DNA of 10,321 nt, from positions 1-10,321 of the forward strand of contig JAJRVB010000232.1 of assembly GCA_024277515.1 (NCBI GenBank), given 5' to 3'. This DNA comes from Nitrospirota bacterium (GTDB taxonomy: Bacteria; Nitrospirota; Thermodesulfovibrionia; UBA6902). Under the pieces are notes generated by a model that saw only the letters and a program-made list of their open reading frames with translations, searched no databases and had not been told where the DNA came from. Numbering within the stretch: position 1 is the first letter of the stretch; each line of letters starts with the position of its first letter. Below, in pieces: positions 1 to 7,208 of this stretch. Made by a program: the position numbers and the translations under genes.

Positions 1-21
1 AACGTAATATTCATACTCCAT
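1..21 (-). CDS. start of next operon gene (partial, runs off left edge)
   Basis: An ATG at 21-19 opens a frame reading M-E-Y-E-Y-Y-V up to the window edge. A purine-rich GAGAGAA lies just upstream. It sits 79 nt beyond the ketosynthase II stop, on the same strand, so it is probably the next gene of the operon. Seven residues cannot identify a family. The short hydrophilic start with tyrosines followed by valine would suit the beginning of a Rossmann FAD/NAD oxidoreductase, but that is a guess. A competing ATG at 14-12 in another frame cannot be excluded. Confidence 0.35.
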
Positions 22-100
22 TTAAGTTCTCTCTGGTCATACATTCAGGCAGATGCATCAATGCCATGATAGGCCGTTTTTGTCCCGGTCCCTGTATGAT

Positions 101-1315
101 TTATTCATATTTCTTCAGCACCAGGCAGGCATTGTGGCCGCCGAACGCAAAAGAATTTGAGATGGCGATATTGATATCCTTTTCACGCGCCTGGTTCGGC
201 ACATAATCAAGGTCGAGCGCCGGGTCGGGCGTATAGTTAATCGTCGGTGTAATGATGCTGTTTTTTATGCTCATCGCCGTGACAACCGCTTCTACCCCGC
301 CTGCAGCGCTTATCGTATGGCCGATCATCGATTTTGCGGATGATATAGGTATCTTGTGCGCGAGGTCCCCGAAGACCAGCTTTATCGCCTTTGTTTCATA
401 ATCATCATTCAGCGAAGTTGACGTGCCGTGTGCATTAATGTAATCCACGTCCTCCTTGCGTACGCCGGAATTCTTCAGGGCCATTTCCATTGTTTTGGCC
501 ATGCCTACTCCATCTTTCTGGGGCGACATGATATTGTATGCCTCGGTAGTAAGGGCGTATCCCATCAGTTCAGCATAAATTTCCGCTCCCCTTGCCTTTG
601 CCGACTCTTCAGACTCAAGGATCAGGATGCCCGCGCCTTCTCCCATCACAAAACCGTCCCTGTCCACGGAGAAAGGTTTGCTCGCCTTTTCCGGTTCATC
701 GTTGGATGTGGAAAGCGCAAATAGGTCGTTAAATCCCCTGATTTCATCCGGATTGACACCGCTGCTGCCCCCGCCGACTATGACAAGGTCGGATTTGTCC
801 GATTTGATAAGGTCGTATCCGCTCGCAATGGCATATGACGCTGAAGAGCATGCCGTAGCAATTGTATAGCTGGGGCCCTCCAGCTTGTATTCGATGGAGA
901 CCCACGCTGACATGGCATTGGACATGGTCTTGATGATCAGGTGTTTCGGGTTTTTCTGCATGTCGAGGCTTGAATATCCCGTGCCGACCAGTCCGAAAAT
1001 TACCCCGCACCTCTCTTTGTCAAATGTCTCGAAATCTATGCCGCTCCCGGTCACCGCCTGTTTTGTGCATACATAACACATCTTTGTGGACCGCGCCATC
1101 TGTCTTGAGAGGTATTTCTTGCAGAGCCCCTTTGCATACTCATCAAATTCAGCCGGGAGTTCACACGCGATCTTTGTGTCATGTTCCGACGCGTCGAACA
1201 ATGTAATTTTTCCAATACCGCTCTTGCCAGCAACCATATTGTCCCAGCTTGTTTTAAGGTCCAGACCGAGAGCGGTCATGAGATTCATCCCTGATATTAC
1301 AACCCGCTTTTCCAA
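101..1315 (-). CDS. beta-ketoacyl-ACP synthase II (FabF-type ketosynthase)
   Basis: 404-residue FabF-family enzyme that condenses an acyl chain held on its cysteine with a malonyl-carrier unit by decarboxylation, in the cytoplasm. The nucleophile is Cys156 in TATACSSA. The other active-site residues are His296 in NAHGTST, Lys328 in SSAKSMIGH and His333. The spacing between them equals that of E. coli FabF (163/303/335/340), and the glycine-rich C-terminal FGGHN motif is present, so it should be fully active. The start codon is TTG (1315-1313), chosen because the family begins M-x-K-R-V-V-I-(S/T)-G and because AAAGGAGT lies about 7 nt upstream; the ATG at residue 10 would cut into the first strand. 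The gene begins 3 nt after the stop of the hydroxyacyl-CoA dehydrogenase, so translation is probably coupled. Context suggests a pathway-specific elongating ketosynthase rather than the housekeeping one, since no fabD, fabG or acpP flanks it here. Confidence 0.95.
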   Translation of the reverse strand: MEKRVVISGMNLMTALGLDLKTSWDNMVAGKSGIGKITLFDASEHDTKIACELPAEFDEYAKGLCKKYLSRQMARSTKMCYVCTKQAVTGSGIDFETFDKERCGVIFGLVGTGYSSLDMQKNPKHLIIKTMSNAMSAWVSIEYKLEGPSYTIATACSSASYAIASGYDLIKSDKSDLVIVGGGSSGVNPDEIRGFNDLFALSTSNDEPEKASKPFSVDRDGFVMGEGAGILILESEESAKARGAEIYAELMGYALTTEAYNIMSPQKDGVGMAKTMEMALKNSGVRKEDVDYINAHGTSTSLNDDYETKAIKLVFGDLAHKIPISSAKSMIGHTISAAGGVEAVVTAMSIKNSIITPTINYTPDPALDLDYVPNQAREKDINIAISNSFAFGGHNACLVLKKYE

Positions 1316-1318
1316 AAC

Positions 1319-2509
1319 TTACTCCTTTCCCGTTTCCGCCCGTTTTATGAGCGCAGGAGACGGATAAAAAACCTTTTCTCCAGTCTCGTTATAAAATTTC
1401 ATTGATAAGTCGCAGACCCTGTTGAAACCGGTTTCATTGCCGAGCGCGACAGGCCCTTTTTCCATACCATTATACCCTTCAAGAGCTGTTTCGATCTCTT
1501 CCTCAGTGCAATAACCCCTGTCCACAAAATCATACGCTGAATTGATATATATGCAGATCAGTTTATTGACGACTTCCTCTTCGTATTTTTTTCTTTCTTC
1601 CTCACTCACCTGCTTCAGATGCAAAGGCCCGTCACCGCCCGCGTCCTTGCTGTAATTATAGAAACCCCTGCCTGACTTTACCCCCAGGTGCCCCTTGTCA
1701 ACGAGTTTTTGAGTTTCCTCAATGGTGACGCGGATGAAATCTTTATGTTCCATGTATTCAAAATAGTGGTTTGCAGCGGATACGATAACATCAAGCCCCA
1801 CCTGGTCAAGAAATTCAAATATCCCCATGGCAAAGATATGCCGCTTTATTAATGCGTCTATCTCTTTAATACTCAATATGTTCTCTTTGTAAAATCTGAA
1901 TGCCTGCGCCTGGGTGTAAATGAACGCCTTGTTAAGGATGAATGCACCTTCTTCGGGCAGGACCAGGGCCTGTTTGCCGGTGTCCTGAGTAAACTGTCTT
2001 AGCGCTTCAATCGTATCAGGCGAGCATGTATCCGTCTTTGTGATCTCGACAATCGTATTAAAAGGAACAGGGAAGAAAAAATGGAGTCCTGCGAATTTTT
2101 CCCTTCTGCCGGAATCGGGACATATGAGTGATGGTTTTATGGAGGATGAATTTGATACGAATATACACTCTTTGTCCGCAATATCGTCCAGTTTTCTGAA
2201 GAGGGCGGATTTTACTTCAGCATCCTCAATGATGGTCTCGATAATGAGGTCGCAGCCCCTCAGATCCTCCATGTCGGTAGAGATGAGAGTATTTTCTTTT
2301 TTACGGGTGGAGGCATCCTCGCTCAGTGTGCCGGTTTTCAGCATTCTTCTCAGCTTTTTGTTGAATTTGGCAATCGCCTTGTCCCGCGGTTCCTCTTTCC
2401 TGAAAATCCAGACAAGGGAGTAATCAAAATCAAGGAGATGGTAGAAGATGGACTCGCCCATCCGGCCGCTCCCTGCAATGCCGATTTTCTGAAATGTTTT
2501 CCGCGTCAT
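1319..2509 (-). CDS. 3-hydroxyacyl-CoA dehydrogenase, two C-terminal domains
   Basis: 396-residue member of the 3-hydroxyacyl-CoA dehydrogenase family, which interconverts 3-hydroxyacyl and 3-oxoacyl thioesters. The N-terminal Rossmann domain has the dinucleotide loop G13-S-G-R-M-G18. The catalytic pair is His143 (GLHFFFPVP) and Glu155 (VEI), with the Ser121/122 region and Asn193 also matching. The first C-terminal domain ends in K-S-G-R-G-F-Y-N-Y (about 278-286). A second copy follows at about 305-385 (E-G-Y-N-G-M-E-K-G-P), giving the duplicated C-domain layout of the longer family members. At the end of the second beta strand, where NAD enzymes have an acidic residue, this protein reads F36-R37-K38, which hints at NADP(H) use. 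It starts 8 nt after the radical SAM stop, with AAGGAA overlapping that stop. In this cluster, which has no FabG, it may act as the ketoreductase (inference). Confidence 0.93.
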   Translation of the reverse strand: MTRKTFQKIGIAGSGRMGESIFYHLLDFDYSLVWIFRKEEPRDKAIAKFNKKLRRMLKTGTLSEDASTRKKENTLISTDMEDLRGCDLIIETIIEDAEVKSALFRKLDDIADKECIFVSNSSSIKPSLICPDSGRREKFAGLHFFFPVPFNTIVEITKTDTCSPDTIEALRQFTQDTGKQALVLPEEGAFILNKAFIYTQAQAFRFYKENILSIKEIDALIKRHIFAMGIFEFLDQVGLDVIVSAANHYFEYMEHKDFIRVTIEETQKLVDKGHLGVKSGRGFYNYSKDAGGDGPLHLKQVSEEERKKYEEEVVNKLICIYINSAYDFVDRGYCTEEEIETALEGYNGMEKGPVALGNETGFNRVCDLSMKFYNETGEKVFYPSPALIKRAETGKE

Positions 2510-2517
2510 TATCTCTG

Positions 2518-3936
2518 CTATTCCTTCTGTCCCGGTCGTTTGAGCGCGAGCCCCATTTTTTTGATGAACTTCTCCCTCGACTTCATGCTGAGCTTGTACA
2601 GGTCAGCCATCTTCGTATAGAAGCGGTCTTCAGGGAGCCTGGTCTTCACCACGGCATTGGTCAGATTGTAGTAATCAAGGTCCGTGATTGTTATCCTGTC
2701 TTTCATCAAATCGTACTGCGGGGTGCCGGGAAAGGGGGTCATTACGGTAAAGCCCGCATAGAGCACCGGATTGTCGTCAATAAACTGCGCCACACGGTCA
2801 AAGTCCTTCTCATCATAATCAGGATTGATGATGTAGTTGCCTACGCACCAGATCTTCAGGCTGTGCAGGGTGTTGATGGCGTCTATCGTATTGGCTATGG
2901 TATTTTTCTTTCCCAGTTTTTCGAGCTCTTCATCGGTCGTCGCCTCAAATCCCATAATCGCGACCTTTACCCCTGCCTTTGCAGCCAGTTTGAGCATGTC
3001 GGCATGCCTCACGACCGTATCCGTCCTGATGTCAACAATGTATTCATGCGAGATCCCTTCATCCATCAGCGTCTGAAAGAGGACTTTTGACTGTCCGATA
3101 TTGCCGAATGTGTGCGCGTCTACCATCCGGACGATCGGATATTTATCCATCGTCTTTATTTCCTTGATAATGGATGAAACTTCACGCGGGATATAGTACC
3201 CGTTCGCAAACTTCCAGAGACCGCAGAAATTGCACCTGTCAGTGCAGCCGAGTGATGTGTTGATGTAATGAACGTGTTTGTTCTGTGACTCGATGATGTA
3301 GTCGTACCGGCTGGTCAGTTCCCTGTCAGGGAAATATTCCTCGTTATCATAAAACAGGTAGTGGTCGCTTTTAATTTCAGCCCGTGAGAGATCTGACAGC
3401 TGACGGGTGTATTTCAGTTTGCCGTCTACAGGCATGCCGAGTCCCGGGATGGAAAGGAAATCAGGCTGCGCAGGATTTTCCCTGTATGCGTCCACGATAC
3501 TCCTCATCGTCTTTTTGCCGAGCCCGATAACGATAAGGTCAATCTCCGGTATGCAGAAGTCCTCCGGCCGCAGGACCGTATGCAGCCCGCCGATTACCGT
3601 GAGCGCCTTCGGGTTGAAATTCTTGACGACCCTGCATATCTTTTTTGCTGAATTGACATGTGCGGTGAAGCAGGATATCCCCACAATTTCAGGATCGAAT
3701 TTCTTTATCTCCTCATGGATTGCGGCCTCAAAATCGTACTCTTTTATTGAATCATTTTCAAACTTCTGGTCAACGATCCTGACCTCTTCATTTCTGAGTA
3801 CACCGGCTATGTCATTGAGGGCGAGCGGGGGTCCCATCATTTCCCGCTTGTTGATTTCTACCTCTTCAGCCTCTGAATGGCTCTTCTGTATAAGGTTGAT
3901 ATGCGGTACGGGTGGATTTATAAGTAATATTCTCAT
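2518..3936 (-). CDS. B12-binding domain radical SAM enzyme
   Basis: 472-residue class-B type radical SAM protein. The N-terminal third (MRILLINPP to about residue 150) is a cobalamin-binding Rossmann domain, with the GPPLALNDIAGVLR segment at 35-48 and V-I-G-G-L-H at 114-119. The classical DxHxxG histidine motif is absent, so cobalamin would be bound without a lower histidine ligand, as is common in this family. The radical SAM core carries the 4Fe-4S ligands Cys231, Cys235 and Cys238 (CxxxCxxC), followed by an aromatic-rich stretch and a typical core including F-E-A-T-T at about 320-324 and the P-F-P-G-T-P motif at 391-396. Relatives perform C-methylation, ring formation or other radical chemistry on lipids, tetrapyrroles and natural products; the reaction here cannot be read from sequence. 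AAGGA lies 8 nt before the ATG. Its place between two biosynthetic genes suggests it tailors the cluster's product. Confidence 0.93.
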   Translation of the reverse strand: MRILLINPPVPHINLIQKSHSEAEEVEINKREMMGPPLALNDIAGVLRNEEVRIVDQKFENDSIKEYDFEAAIHEEIKKFDPEIVGISCFTAHVNSAKKICRVVKNFNPKALTVIGGLHTVLRPEDFCIPEIDLIVIGLGKKTMRSIVDAYRENPAQPDFLSIPGLGMPVDGKLKYTRQLSDLSRAEIKSDHYLFYDNEEYFPDRELTSRYDYIIESQNKHVHYINTSLGCTDRCNFCGLWKFANGYYIPREVSSIIKEIKTMDKYPIVRMVDAHTFGNIGQSKVLFQTLMDEGISHEYIVDIRTDTVVRHADMLKLAAKAGVKVAIMGFEATTDEELEKLGKKNTIANTIDAINTLHSLKIWCVGNYIINPDYDEKDFDRVAQFIDDNPVLYAGFTVMTPFPGTPQYDLMKDRITITDLDYYNLTNAVVKTRLPEDRFYTKMADLYKLSMKSREKFIKKMGLALKRPGQKE

Positions 3937-3976
3937 ATTACATTCCTTTCTTTTTTCAACGCGTCTTACATGGCGC

Positions 3977-5098
3977 TTATTGACAGCTTAATGTAAAACC
4001 GGCCTGCATAAACTTGCTTACCTCTGTGACAAAACTCAATATCAGGTCGCCCTTCTCCAGATCCTCTTCCCTGTAAATTTTATCGAGGGCGATGAATGCG
4101 GCCGGGGGGCCTGCATAGCCCATTTTCGAAATCTTTGTATATACGATGTCCCTCGAAAGCCCCAGGACCTTCTCGCACTCCTGAAGGATGTTCTCCACAA
4201 CATGCTTTGCAGGCATATTGATGTTGAAAAAGCGCACCTTTGAGAGGTCTATGTCGTATTTTTTCACCATCCTTGCGAGTCCGTTTGTAAACAGGGTATG
4301 CCCGTCAGAGTCCTGCATGTTCTGGGTGAGTTCGAGTTTGAACATCTGGGACACATGATGGTATCCCTTTTCAAATGCCTCGTTCAGATTGACGAAATAT
4401 GCGGGAAATCCGTTATGCATTGCAGAGGGCTTTTTTCCGCCCACGGATTCATTGTAGATGTTATCGACAAACAGGCCGCCGGTCTTTGTGTCTGAAGGTT
4501 CCAGCACCATCGCCCCTGAACCGTCGCACAAAAACCACCTGAGGAAAATGTCCTCCGTGGTGAGCAGTGCCTGGTTGTAAAAATCCGCCTTCAGCATTGA
4601 GGAATTCATGCTTGAAGCGATGACGAGCGCATTTTTATAACGTCCGTTGGCGACCATGTCGCTCGCCGTCATGAAGGCCTTGTACGCGGACGTGCAGTTT
4701 GAGTGTATGGCCATTTCCGCACAGGTCTCGATCCCGAGGGCGTCCTGTATCCGGGTGGTAATGGGAGGTATCTGCTCCATAAGGGGACTGCCTACCGTTA
4801 TGAAGTCAATGTCTTCCGGTTTCATGTCTGCCGCCTCGAGCGCCAGCTTTGCGGACTTGACCGACATGGTGATAAGGTCCTCTGTAAACTCCTTTGTAAC
4901 GGGATCAATCGCGTAATACACATAATCGATGTCGAGCATCTCGTTCATGATGGATTTTGTCCTCTTCATCCATTTCATATTCTTGCTCGATGCGCCGGTT
5001 ATATGTCCCAGATAATCTTCGATTTCTGTAAAAGGGATGGGCTCCCCCGGCAGGAAAGAACCTGTCCCGGAAACTTTTACAAACTTTTCTTCACTCAT
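3977..5098 (-). CDS. FabH-like ketosynthase III with degenerate active site
   Basis: 373-residue thiolase-fold protein of the KAS III (FabH) family. The N-terminal half contains the acylation site Cys135 in H-S-N-C-T-S-A, the C-D-G-S-G-A motif is at 191-196, and the C-terminus ends in A-G-F-T-L. Gapless comparison with the FabH region containing V-P-H-Q-A-N puts Asn294 (F-N-I-N-M-P) where the catalytic His belongs. The FabH G-N-T-S-A-A-S segment reads G-Y-A-G-P-P-A here, so the second catalytic residue, Asn, becomes Tyr328. Cys without His and Asn argues against normal decarboxylative condensation. Plausible roles are acyl transfer, esterification or chain loading, as known for KAS III-like acyltransferases such as CerJ, or a regulatory partner subunit. 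AGGAG lies 8 nt before the ATG. An 81-nt gap containing a terminator-shaped hairpin of opposite orientation separates it from the phosphopantetheinyl transferase gene. The fold assignment is firm, the function is not. Confidence 0.9.
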   Translation of the reverse strand: MSEEKFVKVSGTGSFLPGEPIPFTEIEDYLGHITGASSKNMKWMKRTKSIMNEMLDIDYVYYAIDPVTKEFTEDLITMSVKSAKLALEAADMKPEDIDFITVGSPLMEQIPPITTRIQDALGIETCAEMAIHSNCTSAYKAFMTASDMVANGRYKNALVIASSMNSSMLKADFYNQALLTTEDIFLRWFLCDGSGAMVLEPSDTKTGGLFVDNIYNESVGGKKPSAMHNGFPAYFVNLNEAFEKGYHHVSQMFKLELTQNMQDSDGHTLFTNGLARMVKKYDIDLSKVRFFNINMPAKHVVENILQECEKVLGLSRDIVYTKISKMGYAGPPAAFIALDKIYREEDLEKGDLILSFVTEVSKFMQAGFTLSCQ

Positions 5099-5115
5099 TA
5101 TAATTACTCCTGTCT

Positions 5116-5152
5116 CCTGCAGTCTTTCAAATGCGGATTGCAGGTTTTTTTT
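5116..5152 (+). terminator. plus-strand Rho-independent terminator shape inside a minus-strand operon
   Basis: On the plus strand CCTGCA (5116-5121) pairs with TGCAGG (5139-5144). The stem extends inward by G-U, T-A, C-G and U-G pairs to about 10 bp around a 9-nt loop, and eight T follow at 5145-5152. In the minus-strand transcript the wobble pairs become mismatches and no U-run follows, so the structure fits the plus orientation better. No plus-strand gene is visible; it may stop antisense transcription, or be a stem in the leader of the KAS III gene. Confidence 0.5.
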
Positions 5153-5179
5153 GGCTGAACATCATCGAGGTATGGCGCA

Positions 5180-5539
5180 TCAGTAACAGAAAAGAACAAT
5201 ACCTGCGACCCAGTTTTTAGAGTGTGAGATTGAAATTGAAATATCTCTTATTTTCATTTCCCGTATACATTCACGCACACTGCTGAATAACCTGATCAGC
5301 GGCCGCCCCAGTTCGTTGTTCACCACTTCTATGTCACAATACCTGTGCCTCTCGTGTCCCTTTTCCGTCACAAGATAATCAAGCACGCATTTTTTAATGA
5401 TATATCTGGCCCCGAGACAACGAAGTCTCGCGGCGCAGTATTCCCTTTCCGCAGCGGTAAACATATCATCGTCACGACCTTCCCGGCCGCGATTGTCAGC
5501 CCGAGGCACAATAATCTCAGCCACATCACTTAATTTCAT
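5180..5539 (-). CDS. divergent AcpS-type 4'-phosphopantetheinyl transferase
   Basis: 119-residue protein of holo-ACP synthase size, expected to move the phosphopantetheine arm from CoA to a carrier protein. Family landmarks in order are L-S-D-V-A-E-I at 3-9 (the counterpart of G-x-D-I-V-E-I, with Asp5 as a metal ligand), F-T-A-A-E-R-E-Y-C at 27-35, D-I-E-V-V-N-N-E-L-G-R-P at 69-80 and S-I-S-H-S at 103-107. The family's A-K-E-A motif, whose Glu (E58 in E. coli AcpS) helps bind Mg2+, reads I-K-K-C here, so that Glu is Lys50. The enzyme may be altered in metal use, or inactive. I chose ATG 5539 because AGGAG stands 10 nt upstream and because it begins right before the conserved first strand. An upstream in-frame ATG at 5563 would add eight residues but has no good ribosome site. 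No acyl carrier protein gene is seen in the window. Confidence 0.82.
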   Translation of the reverse strand: MKLSDVAEIIVPRADNRGREGRDDDMFTAAEREYCAARLRCLGARYIIKKCVLDYLVTEKGHERHRYCDIEVVNNELGRPLIRLFSSVRECIREMKIRDISISISHSKNWVAGIVLFCY

Positions 5540-5574
5540 TAACAAAGATCTCCTGACATACATGGGAGTTCTGT

Positions 5575-6321
5575 TTATCCGACTGTTTTCCGGCTTTCCG
5601 CAAGGTCCACAGCCAGATCACAAAACACCCTGATCCCTTCTTCCACTGCCTGGTCGTCCGGTAATTTCCGGGCATTTACAAAGGCCTTTACGACCGCATG
5701 AATTACATTCAGCGGTCTGTCACTCGTGAGCTTTTTCAGAAAGTTCAGGGAATAATCGAACACTTCATTTTTAGGCACCATATAATCGATGAGTTTGATT
5801 TCGAGCGCCTCCTCTGCGTTGAGCGTCCTGCATGTCAGGAGCATATCTATCGCATTCGCCATGCCGACCACACCGGGGAGATTGACCGTGCCGTTTAATC
5901 CCGGTATTATTCCAAGGCCCGTTTCAGGGAAGGCAAATATTGATTTTTCACTCGCGACCCTGAAGTGGCAGGAAAGCGCTACTTCAAGCCCCCCTCCCAG
6001 ACAGACCCCCTTTATGGCGGCCACGGTGGGGATGGGCAGGTCCTGGAGGTGGGCAAGGATCGCCTTGCCTTTTGAGAGGTTGTTCTTTATGTCCTCTTCC
6101 CCCTGTACGCTCATGATCTTGTCCTTGTCGGCGCCGGCGCAGAAATGCCTCCCCTTCCCCTGAATAATCAATCCTCTGAGCGATTCATCTCCGGTCCATC
6201 TCTGCAGATCCGACAGGAGGACAAATTCAGGCTCTGTGAGAAAGTTCTGGGGAGGGTTGTTTATAGTAAGTATCCCGAAATTATCTACTACTTCCCATTC
6301 CGTCAATATTGATTCTTCCAT
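5575..6321 (-). CDS. enoyl-CoA hydratase/isomerase family protein (DpgD-like position)
   Basis: 248-residue crotonase-fold protein acting on CoA thioesters. The oxyanion-hole segments are H-F-C-A-G-A-D at 59-65 and the G-G-G-L-E stretch at 109-113. Both catalytic glutamates of true hydratases are present: Glu113 in GGGLEVALSC and Glu133 in F-P-E-T-G-L-G-I-I-P-G. Syn-hydration/dehydration chemistry is therefore plausible. AGAGGA is 7 nt before the ATG, and the gap to the preceding crotonase gene is 58 nt. Two crotonases directly downstream of a type III polyketide synthase recall dpgA-dpgB-dpgD, where DpgB and DpgD help DpgA dehydrate and aromatise its tetraketide; that role is inference. An alternative is beta-carbon dehydration of carrier- or CoA-bound intermediates, replacing FabZ, which is absent. 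Confidence 0.9.
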   Translation of the reverse strand: MEESILTEWEVVDNFGILTINNPPQNFLTEPEFVLLSDLQRWTGDESLRGLIIQGKGRHFCAGADKDKIMSVQGEEDIKNNLSKGKAILAHLQDLPIPTVAAIKGVCLGGGLEVALSCHFRVASEKSIFAFPETGLGIIPGLNGTVNLPGVVGMANAIDMLLTCRTLNAEEALEIKLIDYMVPKNEVFDYSLNFLKKLTSDRPLNVIHAVVKAFVNARKLPDDQAVEEGIRVFCDLAVDLAESRKTVG

Positions 6322-6379
6322 GATTTTTTCCTCTATATGTCCTGTTTACGGCCAATCAGTCTTTAAGGTTTGAATAATG

Positions 6380-7129
6380 CTATATGATTTCCGCATCATC
6401 AGCGTCATCAGCGCCTCCGGAACCGGGCAGGGAGATTACACGGTGTTGCGCGGCAAGGTAGCCCCCGATAAAATTATCATAGACGATGCTGTATGACTCT
6501 TTCGAAAGCCGCCGCGTCAGCATATGAATATTTATATCGTTGGCCTCGTACCCGGCGAGTGTCGCTGTAAGGCCGTCTTCGATGCCGGAGGCATCATACG
6601 CAGCGTTGATTATGCCCATATCAAAGGCTTCACCAGCAGAATAGACCTTCCCGGTCTGGATCAGTTCCAGCATTTTCCCGAGGCCGCAGAACTTGCCGAG
6701 CTGAAATATCGTCTGGCCCGGGAGGATGCCTTTTCCGAGTTCATCATGAGAAAACGCTGCATTGTCTGACGCAATCCTGACGTCGCATGTCAGGGCGAGG
6801 TCGATGGCTGCTCCAAAGCATTCGCCTTCTATCACGGCCACCGTGATTTTATTTAACTTGTCGATTGTCCTGAGCATTGCTTCCCACTTCCGGAAGCCGT
6901 CATAATCTATCTTTTCCGGATAAAATTTCGCTATGTCGAGTCCCCGGCCGAAGCATTCCTTTGAGCCCCTGAAGACAAGAAATTTGCACTTTGATTCATC
7001 CTCAAGATAATGCAGCACGTCCGTGAGTTCGGATATAGTTTTCATGTTAATAAGTCCGTTCTCTAACTTGTCCAGGTAAATTGTTGTTACAGAATCTGTT
7101 TCATTTACACTTATTAATTGCAAATCCAT
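6380..7129 (-). CDS. enoyl-CoA hydratase/isomerase family protein with altered active site (DpgB-like position)
   Basis: 249-residue crotonase-fold protein. The oxyanion-hole motif is F-G-R-G-L-D at 60-65, in place of the common F-C-A-G-A-D. The second motif reads G-A-A-I-D-L (106-111) where active hydratases have G-G-G-x-E-L, so the first catalytic Glu is replaced by Asp110. The second Glu is kept as Glu130 in F-S-H-D-E-L-G. This mixed pair suggests an isomerase, dehydratase or decarboxylase-like variant, or a helper subunit, rather than a standard hydratase. The C-terminus is a short acidic low-complexity tail (D-D-A-D-D-A-E at 241-247) coded by near-repeat GATGACGCT/GATGATGCG units. GGAAGGG precedes the ATG. 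A 107-nt gap with a strong inverted repeat separates it from the type III synthase gene upstream. Position and size resemble DpgB, but sequence similarity cannot be tested here. Confidence 0.9.
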   Translation of the reverse strand: MDLQLISVNETDSVTTIYLDKLENGLINMKTISELTDVLHYLEDESKCKFLVFRGSKECFGRGLDIAKFYPEKIDYDGFRKWEAMLRTIDKLNKITVAVIEGECFGAAIDLALTCDVRIASDNAAFSHDELGKGILPGQTIFQLGKFCGLGKMLELIQTGKVYSAGEAFDMGIINAAYDASGIEDGLTATLAGYEANDINIHMLTRRLSKESYSIVYDNFIGGYLAAQHRVISLPGSGGADDADDAEII

Positions 7130-7172
7130 ATCGACCCTTCCTTATTATGAGATTAATTTTTCGTGACATATA

Positions 7173-7208
7173 CTTATGAAAAGCAAACCCTTTATGGTTT
7201 TTCATAAG
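7173..7208 (-). repeat. 10-bp perfect inverted repeat between type III PKS and crotonase genes
   Basis: CTTATGAAAA at 7173-7182 is exactly complementary to TTTTCATAAG at 7199-7208, with a 16-nt spacer that can add an inner ACC/GGT pairing. The flanks are not U-rich in either direction, so it does not look like a terminator. It may be an mRNA stability or processing hairpin that sets different levels for the synthase and the downstream genes, or a dyad operator. Confidence 0.55.

Noticed and set aside
11..67. 18-residue minus-strand frame starting M-A-L-M-H-L-P
   Set aside because: Too short, no clear ribosome site, no recognisable motif, and it overlaps the better start at 21. It could be a leader peptide, but nothing in the sequence supports that.
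428..869. Plus-strand open frames of 80-98 codons opposite the ketosynthase II gene
   Set aside because: They overlap a gene with fully conserved catalytic motifs on the minus strand, have no ribosome sites or recognisable motifs, and are antisense shadows. The same holds for the other plus-strand frames across the window, including the one of 198 codons at 2494-3090.
1319..7129. A fatty-acid beta-oxidation operon (crotonases plus hydroxyacyl-CoA dehydrogenase)
   Set aside because: There is no acyl-CoA dehydrogenase, thiolase or acyl-CoA ligase, and the genes are interleaved with condensing enzymes, an AcpS-like protein and a radical SAM enzyme, which points to biosynthesis.
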